Assembly (NCBI GenBank): GCA_039105265.1
Contig: JAPFFF010000008.1
Location: forward strand, 5,766,001-5,830,000
Direction of reading: 5' to 3'
DNA length: 64,000 bases
Origin: Tritrichomonas musculus
Lineage: Eukaryota; Parabasalia; Tritrichomonadida; Tritrichomonadidae
The notes under the pieces: generated by a model
Database searches by the model: none
The model's input: the letters and a program-made list of their open reading frames with translations, nothing else
Told to the model about the DNA's origin: nothing
Position numbers and translations under genes: made by a program
In this document: piece after piece, positions 1-10,000 of the stretch
Position numbering within the stretch: the first letter of the stretch is position 1
How the letters are laid out: the number at the start of each line of letters is the position of its first letter

Positions 1-1655
1 TTATTTTATTTTTGAGAGAAAAACTGCTTTTTCTTCAGAAAATTAACATCTTGATAGTGACTTAGATTTCTATACGATTTTATATCAGGTTTTTTATATA
101 TTGTAATATCGATTGAAGATATTATATCCAAAATATTCTTCCAAATCATATGGCCAATTTTTGTATATTTATGTTTTCAATTTTTATAAAATTTCTGATA
201 TCAGAATTTTTTTTTTGAATATGACATGTTAGATGAAATGATTATTATCTCTATCAAAGCTTTACTGTTCTCCGCCTTTATTTTTAAATAGAGCCACTAA
301 GTCTTTTTTAAAAAAATACCGACAATGTTTTGCTTTCAAAGAATAGCATTTTTTTGTCTAGTTATTATTAATTAAAAATAAGATTCTTAGATATCTCTTG
401 AATTTTTATCATTTATAGAGCAAGCGTTAATAATAATGGTATTATTTTACTCGGCGGCTTTTATCTATTGCCCTTTTACAAAATTACGAATTCTCTATCA
501 AATATCTACTATTTTTAATCAAAAGATTTAATTTATATATGCAATTATTAATAAATATCTAAATAAACTGAATTATTCCAATATGTTAATTTTTATCGGA
601 AAGATTTGTATAAATGTATTTGAAATAACTGCATTCCCATTTATTTTTATTCAATAATAAACAATTCCATCAAATATTTGTATGTGGTTTTTTTTGACTC
701 TTTTATACATCTTTTTTGTGTTAAATTGCTCATATTTTTCTTCTTCAAAACAAATTTCATCTCACATGTCCTTTTCAAAATGATCATATGTAATATTTCA
801 AAATTGGCCATATGGAATAGATTAAAAATAATAAAAACCAATTATCTGTCCATTAATAAAATAAATATTATAATTTTAGAAAAATCCTATGGAGATTTGC
901 AGAGTGCTGCCCCTTCTTATTCGATATGAGAAAAAAATTTTCTCTGTTGCTTTTTTTTAAATTCTTATTATAAAATTAGAATGTGCACAAAGAAATGTCC
1001 GGAGGATTTTTTTTATTTTATTCTAAATTAATTATTTTCTAATAATTATTTGAGATATTGAAAAAGACTCAACAAAAAAAAATTTCCTCCGTACAAAACT
1101 AATAATTTTAAATGTTATTGCGATTTATCTAATAAAATTTCAAAAAATGCGAGAAATCATTTCTCTAGTTCTTTAAGTTTTTTTTTGAATTCTTTTTTGA
1201 ATGATTCTCAATTTTCTGAGATTTTATTTTATATGATTTTATACAGTCAAATTTGAATATATGTATAAAATATGAATACTTAATATATTGAGCATAATAT
1301 AAGATTTCTATTTATAATATCGTATATTATATTTTTTTGTTTTTATATCCTTTGACATTTTGATATCTATAATTGTAGAATTTGAGAGAATTTCGAAAAT
1401 AGAGTATTTTCTTAAATAACTTGATTTAGAGATCTTGATATAACAACTAAAAGTTAGTAGATTTAATGATTTCACAATATATCATACATAATGCAAACTT
1501 TTAGATAGATTTTTAACATAATCAAATATTTAACAATTTACCAATAATTGTTTAAAATAATTTGCTGAATGTGAATATATAATTGGAAATATCAGTAAAT
1601 ATTTTAATATTTGCTAAAATATAAATAATAGTTGAGATATTTTTCTTAAAATATC
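1..1655. other. AT-rich intergenic DNA
   Basis: No convincing gene. The few open frames are short, low-complexity and overlap on both strands. A degenerate inverted pair is visible: CCGGAGGATTTTTTTT near 999-1015 and AAATTTCCTCCG near 1079-1090. It resembles the CCGGAGGATTT found beside the loop of the palindrome at 1656-3031, so it may be an older relic of the same repeat family (inference). Confidence 0.7.
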
Positions 1656-3031
1656 AAAAAAGAGAAAATTTCTGAGAATATCAAGATCTATATCAGAAAA
1701 TAAATGATATAGTCGATTGCTATTTGAAAACAAGAGCAAATGAAATAAAATGAAATTTGAAAAAAAATAAAAAAGTTGTTTTCAATGAGTGTTTTTTATT
1801 TATTCAGGTACTTTTTGTATGAATATTTTGCTTTTTGTTTGATATTGGTAGTTTTTCAAAGATTTTAACGTAATTTTAAGACGTTAATTTTTATGAAAAT
1901 TTGGTGTTCAAAACGTTTAATACACAATTTTAAAGAACTTGGTGAGCTTTATGCGAGACAAACGAATACATATTACGCAATTTTGAGTAAAAAAAAGAAT
2001 AACGATTAGAAATATGAAATTGACCTACAAAAAAAGGCCAAATAAAAAGATCTGACAAAATATTTTTCCTCTATTTATTTTTTAATTTTTAATATAAAGT
2101 TAAGATGTACGTAAAAAATTGTCTGACCAGTTTTTTTTATTTGTTCCAAAAAAATTTCTATACCTAATTATGATTCAAAACTCAATAACAGCAAAAGGAA
2201 AAAATAAATCCTCCGGCTAAATCAAATATTTTTTGATTTAATTTTCATATACCAAAAATCAAATGACAAAAATTTATATTCATGGCTAGGGAGAAAATAG
2301 TATTTTTCATTTTATATTCTATTCAATTCTTTTCAAATTCAATAATACAAAATATAAAATGCATTGAATTTTCATATTTTTTTAAAAAAGCTTGAAAATG
2401 AGGTGAATCTAAGCATTTTAGAAGATTTTATGATTGATTTCAAATATATATATATAAATATTAGATTTGGCCGGAGGATTTATTTTTTCCTTTTGCTGTT
2501 ATTGAGTTTTGAATCATAATTAGGTATAGAAATTTTTTTGGAACAAATAAAAAAAACTGGTCAGACAATTTTTTACGTACATCTTAACTTTATATTAAAA
2601 ATTAAAAAATAAATAGAGGAAAAATATTTTGTCAGATCTTTTTATTTGGCCTTTTTTTGTAGGTCAATTTCATATTTCTAATCGTTATTCTTTTTTTTAC
2701 TCAAAATTGCGTAATATGTATTCGTTTGTCTCGCATAAAGCTCACCAAGTTCTTTAAAATTGTGTATTAAACGTTTTGAACACCAAATTTTCATAAAAAT
2801 TAACGTCTTAAAATTACGTTAAAATCTTTGAAAAACTACCAATATCAAACAAAAAGCAAAATATTCATACAAAAAGTACCTGAATAAATAAAAAACACTC
2901 ATTGAAAACAACTTTTTTATTTTTTTTCAAATTTCATTTTATTTCATTTGCTCTTGTTTTCAAATAGCAATCGACTATATCATTTATTTTCTGATATAGA
3001 TCTTGATATTCTCAGAAATTTTCTCTTTTTT
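1656..3031. repeat. Large near-perfect palindrome (foldback) with 561-bp arms
   Basis: Bases 1656-2216 read as the reverse complement of 2471-3031 with no mismatch I could find by eye. The spacer is 254 bases and partly pairs at its edges. Pairing continues imperfectly outward to about 1636 and 3050. No arm carries a credible open reading frame. I found no target-site duplication at the outer ends. It could be a foldback-type transposon, a recent inverted duplication, or a recombination product. Identity of the arms in such AT-rich non-coding DNA suggests recent origin or ongoing gene conversion. Confidence 0.85.
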
Positions 3032-3675
3032 TATATTTTAAGTTAAATATCTTGACTAATTATTTCTATTTTAGTTAGATAATAAGTAAATGTCAGCTTT
3101 ATATGATTTAGAATTAAAATCCATGAAGATCTACTCTTATAATGGAAGTTTAATCTTGTATATGCATTGAATTTAAATTTATTTGGTTAGTGAATCATTA
3201 ACGTAAAAAAATAGTGGCATTAGTTTGTTACATAATGATATTCTTTTTTTATTTTTACTTCCATTATATTATTTAAAATAATATACTATATTATTTTAAG
3301 ATTTTAAAATTTTGATTTATATTAATATTTATTATATCTTTGGCTATTTTAAAATTGCTAAATGTTTAAAGCAACTCATGATATTCATGTTTAGGCATAT
3401 CTCATAAAAAACAGTAAATTGAGAATGAATATTTTTTTTAATTCAATATTGAATTAAATATAAAAATATAAAATCTTCTGAATTACTTCAAAAAATAATT
3501 TAAACTATACCCTTAAAGAGAGTTATTTCTCATTTAAAATTTCAATGATTTTCGATTATTTTTCATTGAAATTATAATCGTTAAAATAAAATAGTAAACG
3601 GTGAAAGGACATCCTTAAAAATTTATATTCTTGCTAAATTGTAATTCAAATTTTCAAAGATTCTCTCAATCAAAA
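3032..3675. other. AT-rich intergenic DNA, upstream of the NOPCHAP1-like gene
   Basis: No open frame or repeat of note. The stretch directly before 3676 should hold the promoter. A TCAATC lies about ten bases before the ATG but does not match the trichomonad initiator TCA-Y-T/A exactly. Confidence 0.6.
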
Positions 3676-3999
3676 ATGCAAGATGAAAATTCAGATTGGA
3701 AGCAAGAAAAACCTAATATTTACATGATGGAAAGGTCTCCTCTGCTTTCAAAAGCACAATGTTTTGTAAAAATGCTTGAGGAAGATCAAAATCGAATCGA
3801 ACGGCTTAAATCCGAAAATAAACTTGATGAAATATCAATTGAAAAAATTGACGACAATGACACAGAAGTGATTCAAATGACTATTTTGCCAGGAGTTTTA
3901 GAATCAAAAAATCTTGTTTATAATGTTACTCCTCTTGATTCTACAGAAATGCCACCTAATAGTTGGCAAAAAGCTACAGAAGAACCAAAGAAAGAATAA
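3676..3999 (+). CDS. NOPCHAP1-like (DUF4598-type) small protein
   Basis: A 107-residue acidic host protein. The start at the first ATG is preferred; the open frame extends 15 codons further upstream only through a TTG. The order of elements recalls the NOPCHAP1/DUF4598 family, whose human member (C12orf45) bridges NOP58 to the R2TP/RUVBL chaperone during box C/D snoRNP assembly. These elements are an SPLLSKAQCFVKMLEEDQNRI helix, then an acidic IEKIDD stretch, then TEVIQMTILPGVLES, matching the family's 'hydrophobic-I-E/Q-M ... G-V-L-E' signature. The C-terminal tail is lysine/glutamate-rich. Assignment rests on motif recognition by eye without a search. It could instead be a lineage-specific protein with chance similarity. 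It lies alone between non-coding stretches. Confidence 0.5.
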   Translation: MQDENSDWKQEKPNIYMMERSPLLSKAQCFVKMLEEDQNRIERLKSENKLDEISIEKIDDNDTEVIQMTILPGVLESKNLVYNVTPLDSTEMPPNSWQKATEEPKKE

Positions 4000-4338
4000 T
4001 TTTTTGCATTTTCTTGTAATATATAAATACATTTTTCATTACAATAAAAGTACACTATTAATTATTAATTTTTGTTTTTTTAAAAAAATTGGGCAAAAAA
4101 TAGCTTTATATTCCATATATCTAAGCTTAAGGGTCCTAAGTATTACAATTTTAAGCGTGCCTTTTTGCATAAAGCAAGGAATTAATTTAAAATTTTATCA
4201 AATGATATATAATGATTTATTTTTAGTATTTTTAAATTAATTTTATTGATTTTATTAACTATTTTTTAGATAAAATATAACATTTTTAAAAAAAATGTCA
4301 ATATATTTGTTGTTTTGACAATAAAATTTTTCTAATAA
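4000..4338. other. AT-rich intergenic DNA
   Basis: The open frame 3914-4240 overlaps the preceding gene out of frame and is low-complexity, so I do not count it as a gene. Nothing else is visible before the Mutator-like element. Confidence 0.6.
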
Positions 4339-5530
4339 CAAACTAACATAGGGGATGCAACGATAGGAAATTTTCTGAAAATTCATTCAAATTTTTTTGT
4401 TATTATACTATTTTTTAAAAAATATGATAAATTAAATATGGACTTATAAATAAAAATGAATTATGGGCTGGTTTTGGAAAATATCTGTCAGAAGTCGAGA
4501 TATCACTTTCATTTTTTCTGAGACTCTGTTCGAGCATTTTGTAAAATTCTTTTTGATTATATTTTATACTACCGTAATGACATTAATATATTCCAAAATG
4601 CTAATTATGATTTTACAAAATCAATAAATAGAGTAATTTATATATCATCTTGATGTATAGGTAATTTGATATATAATTTTGAAGAATGTTATAGATTAGG
4701 TCTATTTATAATAATAAAATAATTTTAATATGAAATATGAAATAAAATTGCATTTTTATTTTGGATATATTAGTAAAATATTAAGATGTACAAATACTTT
4801 TATTAAAATCATTTTGAATATATAAAAAATATGTTTATAAAAAAAGGATTTTTTCGAAACAGTTTTGAAAATTATGTCAATATAATAACTAATTTTTTTG
4901 AATATTTTAAATATATTTTATTAATATTGGGTAAAATAATCATATTCGTCTTAAATATTCAAATATAAATGTATTTGTGTAGAAAAAAAATTTCAATAAT
5001 AAACTATCAATATTTTTCAATATCTATAATATTTTATTCAAAAATTGATAAGCAAAAACGATGGTTTCAATAGGACTAAAATTCTATTTGAATCAATTTC
5101 ACATTTTTTCTTAATAATCTTTGAAAAATTGGATTTTTTAGCAAAATAATAAGCATTAGGTTTTATTTTAAAACTTACAAGATGAAAATTTTTTAAAATC
5201 AAACAGACCTTCACAAATTTTCCATGCGATATCTCGACTTCTGACAGTTTATATCCATTAAGAAGATGGCGTTTATATTTATGATATATTTTATATGACA
5301 AACAGCATATTTAAAATTGTTTTTATTTGAAAAAGCAAATATTATAAATCAAACAGACCTTCACAAATTTCGTAAGTGATATCTCGACTTCTGATAGACA
5401 TTTTCTTATCAAAGAGGTATCATTCGATTTATTAAAGTTCTCTTAATTTATATTTCCTGTTTTTAATAATTTTTATTAGAGCGTAAATATAGTGTCACTT
5501 TTTTATCGTTGCATCCCATATCAAACTAAC
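4339..5530. mobile_element. Non-autonomous Mutator-like DNA element with 9-bp target duplication
   Basis: The element proper is 4348-5521 (1174 bp). Its ends are 18-bp inverted repeats: ATAGGGGATGCAACGATA on the left, and on the right the reverse complement of ATATGGGATGCAACGATA (one mismatch). The 9-bp direct repeat CAAACTAAC flanks it at 4339-4347 and 5522-5530, which is the size expected of Mutator-like elements. Inside, a subrepeat containing CAGAAGTCGAGATATCA occurs once near 4486 and, inverted, near 5225-5247 and 5372-5395; the last two sit in longer direct repeats starting TCAAACAGACCTTCACAAAT. No transposase is encoded (the 87-codon frame at 5038-5301 is not convincing), so it would need one in trans. 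A hAT origin is less likely because of the 9-bp duplication. Confidence 0.8.
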
Positions 5531-5702
5531 ATTTGAATGATGGATTTGTATATAAAGGCTTGGGACAAACTTTTTGAAAACGATAAGGTCAAATAAAACG
5601 TAATAAAACCAAACTATTTTCTTCCAAAATGTTAGCGAGTTATGTATATTATTACACATCATATATAAAAATTAGTACTGTAAAATAATTAAAATTTTTA
5701 GC
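5531..5702. other. Host DNA between the Mutator-like element and the Polinton
   Basis: A 172-base AT-rich stretch. It includes GCTTGGGACAAA at 5558-5569; the reverse complement recurs on the other side of the Polinton at 52757-52768 and, nearly, at 52811-52821. This may be a split inverted-repeat element, but the support is weak. Confidence 0.4.
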
Positions 5703-5935
5703 ATAGTAGTTATATATTTGCCACGATTTTTGCACTTCGTTCAAAAACCGCGTCAAATATTTCCCATCCGCGACCCCAGCCCCGCCCTGTCAGGTATGAT
5801 CCCCCCACTCCCATTAATGATCTTCCACTGGGCTGCTCTCAGGATTCCTCTCAACGCTCTGCTAGGAAGGAGGTCCCGTATCGTTAACATCAAAAAAGCT
5901 ATAGAAAAAGTTTTTAATTGTGTGGTTTACTTAAA
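5703..5935 (+). repeat. Left terminal inverted repeat of the Polinton
   Basis: These 233 bases are identical, as far as I can read, to the reverse complement of 51955-52187. They are far richer in G and C than anything around them. The open frame across them (5718-6005) also appears at the other end and is a by-product of the repeat, not a gene. Confidence 0.95.
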
Positions 5936-6413
5936 GGCAATCGTTTGCATGGCATTCAATTGGATAGTATATCCATCTTGTGTAAAATCCTATTCTATTA
6001 AATAAATGCTCTGCATATGAATCTAGAAATTGGTACATTCCTCTTTGAGGGTCCAATAGGGTCCAATCAATTGTGGTATTTGGGAAAAATTGAAAGAATC
6101 TGGTAGAAATGCTCGTAAAAAGATTTTCATCGAAATTGAATTTACATTTGACTATATCAAGGGTTGTTTCAAACATTTTTTGTCGAATTTCGATGCATTT
6201 GTGAAGTTCACGATAATAATTTCTGGTAAATTCTTGCTTTGGGCCAATATTGAATGGTGAATCTTGTGCAGTAACAATTTTACATAAGCTCTGGTACATA
6301 TAGTCATCTTCATTTAAATCTAAATCTTCTGGGTGTTTATCGATAAGATCTGATAGGTTCTCTATTGGGTAGTTCTCTGTAGGCTCTACGTTGGACTCGG
6401 AGATGGCGAACAT
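5931..6413 (-). CDS. Left-terminal Polinton protein of unknown function
   Basis: About 160 residues with the start placed at 6413. The longest frame begins at 6452 and would add MIFRAHLITSFLL, which looks like a signal peptide. Those bases are the bidirectional promoter box shared with the right end of the element, where the homologous box lies wholly upstream of the ATG; so the 'signal peptide' is probably untranslated. The protein has an acidic N-terminal third and an aromatic-rich C-terminal part with a few cysteines. It ends at the inner edge of the terminal repeat. No family recognised. It is divergent from the coiled-coil gene at 6559 and shares its promoter. Confidence 0.7.
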   Translation of the reverse strand: MFAISESNVEPTENYPIENLSDLIDKHPEDLDLNEDDYMYQSLCKIVTAQDSPFNIGPKQEFTRNYYRELHKCIEIRQKMFETTLDIVKCKFNFDENLFTSISTRFFQFFPNTTIDWTLLDPQRGMYQFLDSYAEHLFNRIGFYTRWIYYPIECHANDCL

Positions 6414-6558
6414 AAGTAAAAATGATGTGATGAGGTGAGCACGAAAAATCATATTTTTTATTTGGGTCCCTCATGGGGTGCCCTCTAAGTTTTTGGGGTG
6501 GAGACCGTTTACCAAAAATCTAATTTTTTCTCGTTAGGTCATCACATCACTTTTTTTC
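6414..6558. promoter_or_regulatory. Bidirectional terminal promoter, left copy
   Basis: About 145 bases between divergent genes. On the plus side it ends AGGTCATCACATCAC then a T-run and ATG. On the minus side it reads CACCTCATCACATCATTTTT before the ATG at 6413. Both contain a trichomonad initiator match (TCAYT). The middle holds GGTGGAGACCG. The whole block is an inverted copy of 51167-51310, with the same order TTTGGGTCCCTCA, GGGGTGG, GACCGTT, AAAAATCTAATTTTTT, GAGGTCATCACATCA. Confidence 0.8.
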
Positions 6559-6969
6559 ATGTACAGCAGGAAGCAAGATAAGCAAAGTCTTAAGGTGTTC
6601 AGAAAGACAGTACGCAGCTTTATTGAAGATACAACAAGGTTATTGGAATTAGCTGATTCATTAAACGACGACATGAAAACAATCGAAAAACTGGAATCAG
6701 AAAATCGAAGGCTCACTGAACAAAACGGCTATATAAATTCTGAAATTGGGAAAAATTCAATGTCCGATCCGAGATGGGAAATGATTGTCGAAAATGAGCT
6801 AAAAATTGATAAAAATCAAGATAAATTGGACGATTTGAAAAAAGAAGAAGAAAAAAAGAAAGTCCAATTGGAAACAAAAGCACAAGTATTGAATCAATTT
6901 GTCGATGAGTTACGAGATTGCTTCGTTGACCCACTAAATTTGGGGGAACTAGATTATTCATCTGAATAA
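6559..6969 (+). CDS. Small coiled-coil Polinton protein
   Basis: 136 residues, ATG start directly after the TCATCACATCAC box. Most of the chain (about 10-110) is a predicted long coiled coil rich in E, K, L and N, followed by an acidic tail. The stop reads TAAA. No family recognised. As one of the terminal-promoter genes it may act early or in host interaction (inference from promoter class only). It lies just before the giant gene, with a 48-base gap. Confidence 0.75.
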   Translation: MYSRKQDKQSLKVFRKTVRSFIEDTTRLLELADSLNDDMKTIEKLESENRRLTEQNGYINSEIGKNSMSDPRWEMIVENELKIDKNQDKLDDLKKEEEKKKVQLETKAQVLNQFVDELRDCFVDPLNLGELDYSSE

Positions 6970-7017
6970 ACCATTTATTTTCACTATTTGTTGTTTTATG
7001 TTTATTTTTATTGAAAA

Positions 7018-10000
7018 ATGACTGAAATTCAATTACCGGAATTTATTACAAATGTTAGACAAGCCACTTGTTATGATAGAACTGTAACAATTTGTGATTT
7101 TATTTACCCTGATGTAGAGTTATGTAGTTCCTTTGATGGTGAAAATGGGATTAAAATTTATTTTCCAAATGATAAAAAGCCTTATCTTGATGAAGCTGAT
7201 TTTTTACTTAAAGAAATTGAGAGTGTAGGACTTCCACGTCCAGATATTACATGGGTTAGAGCACAACATTTTTTAAATCCTGATCGATACCTACTAGAAT
7301 ATGAAAGTCTTGTTGGATATCTTCATATGTATTTTGAATATTTGGGTTTATCAAATACAAGATTTACTAATTTAGATTCAGGGAAAGTAAACTTAGAAAC
7401 ATTTTTGAGCGATTATACCTCAACAGTAGAAGATCCTGACAATCATTATGAAGAAATAATTGGAGATTTCAGAACACAAAAAGAAGCAGATGTGAGACGA
7501 ATTTTTAAAGGAGTGTTTCTTGATATTGAATCAGTTCCACTTCCAGAAGAACAAACAATTTATATGATGTTATTTAATTACAAAGAAGCCAGAATATATT
7601 ATGAGTTTTTACAACATTGGTATCATTATGATAAAAAGTTAGAGTTAGATAAACCTTGGTATCAAATAATTTCTGAATTGGCAAATGTTCCTTCCTTATT
7701 AAGAGGAATTCGAAATCATATCTATGACAAAAAATATCAAACAATTATTCAAAAATACTCTGGGCTGCTCTCAAGTATATTTTCAAACGAAAATTTTATA
7801 TCTGGCTTGACAACTCTCGTAGATGATCAAGATTTGAAAAATAGTATAAATGATCTAGAAAATTTGATTAGAAGACAAGAAACAGATGAAAACGGAAATA
7901 TCATTGAAATATTTCCAAAAGAAGCAATTTCACCTGAACCTATTGACTATATTGAATGTATTGTCTTATATCCGAATCAATATCCAGCAACCAAACAAAC
8001 AATAAAAGATATAGTGACTGAAATCAATGAACTTCCAGATCATGGAGTTCAAAATGGAGATTTGTTATTAACAATTGCTCTCATAAAGATTTGGAATTCT
8101 GGAAAACGTTGGCTTTTACCAAATGAGGTCTATGATACAATAATGGAATTTGTGAAACAATTACAAGCAAAAAAATTAACTGATTGTAATGCTCTTCGAG
8201 ATGAAAAGATATTTCCAGAGGTTCATCAAATGCTTCAAACATTTTCCAATTCGTGGGGTCAAACTAAAGTTTTTTGGACTCGACAAATTAGTGCAGAACT
8301 CGCCGTGAAAAAAATAATGATTGGAAATACAGAATTGAAACAACGGGCACAAGATTATACAGAAATATTATTAAATTTACAAAAGGTAGAAAATATAGAC
8401 CGTAAGGCAATAGAAGATTTCATATCAGTGAAAGTGATGGAATATCAAAGCAAAATGCAAACCGAAAATTATGCAATGATATATCATCAAATAATATTTG
8501 ATATCATTGGTGAAATCAAAAAAATAAATAAAGAAATGGGAAATAAATTAGAATCTGGTTTTACGAATGAAGTTAATTTATTCAAAGAAAGTTTAAATAG
8601 ATGGGCATATATAACAGAATGGGTTTATCAATTCGAACATAATCCAGCGAATCAAACAAAAATTGCAACAGAGGCATGGTCAGAATATCCATTATCAAAT
8701 GAGGCAATTCATAAAATAAGAAATTATTATGGAGAAAGAAATATCATTCATGAATATCGTTATTGGCTTGGTGAATTAGCATATTTGGAAGCAATGTTTC
8801 ATCTATATAATCAAAATTGGAATTATACTTTAGAGAACTTCGTTGAGAAATTTGAACTTTTGATTAAACGAGATGAAATAGAAAATGAAGCATTGTGTGA
8901 AATTGAACTCCCTAAACAAATTCAAAATCTTCAACAAATTGAAGCTAAGACAGGTCAGAAACAAGAATATCTACATTCAGAAATAGGTTTGCAAAATTTG
9001 AAAACTTTTACTAAGACAATGTTAATTCGTCAAAAATATTATATATTTCGTCAAATTTATTCAGATTTCATCAAGAAAAATGTAGGAATAGAATCTCGAG
9101 TAATGAATGAATTTTTACAAAGACGTTTAGAAGAACGAAAGAAAGATGAAAAACAATCTGCGAAAGAAATGCAAATTCAATTCGATTTAGAAGATGCAGC
9201 AGAAAATGCTGGCGTTGAAACTGAGCAATTAGTTCCAGAGGATCAACAATTGATGAATCCTCAATTAAATGAAGATGAGATTTTAAATGAGGAAGATGAA
9301 TCAAATTGGGTCAATAATTGCATGCAATTTATTACAAATGCTAAACAATTTTGGCAGACTTATTGTGAAAATAAAAATAATTTAATTCCTTTATTTCATT
9401 TAGATGCCAATCAACTTGGAATAATTCATATACTTAATCAACAAAGAAATTTGATAAATGATAAATCAAATATAAATGAACGAGCATTTCAACAACATAT
9501 CGAATCATTAGCTCCTCAATTCTATGAAATAATAAAGAAAAAATGTGTAATTGAATATGTCAGATGGAAAAGAAATGTCCCTCCATCAAATATTGATGAA
9601 GAAATAAGTAGATATAATGTTCAAGCAAATGATGAAAACTCAATTAATCGAATAGTTGATTTATTTCGTTCGGATTTTTTAAAATATAAACCAAAATTAC
9701 AGAAATTATATGACTTCTTAATACTAAAAACGAATTTACCTGATTTTGATGATTGGTCAAATTCAATATGGATAGAAACAGAATTAGAACAAAATTTGAA
9801 TGAATGGATTCAAAAGAAAAACGAAGAAACACTTTATCTTGATGATTATCAAAAGTATTTCAGTCAAGTTGTTGCTTTATTGCGTCAAGGATTAGATAAG
9901 TATAATATCAAAATTGAAAAGATTCGAAAGATTGCAAATCAATTATTTCCAAATGATATTAATTTATATGTCACCAAAGATAATGATGATTGGAAACAAA

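Noticed and set aside
647-929. Two overlapping short frames on opposite strands
   Set aside because: Low-complexity, mutually overlapping, no initiator and composition like the surrounding spacer.
5038-5301. 87-codon frame inside the Mutator-like element
   Set aside because: Low complexity, overlaps the internal repeats, and has no transposase motif.
5718-6005. Frame starting in the left terminal repeat, mirrored at 51879-52211
   Set aside because: Exists only because the repeat is GC-rich and stop-poor. The identical frame at both ends and overlap with real genes argue against coding.
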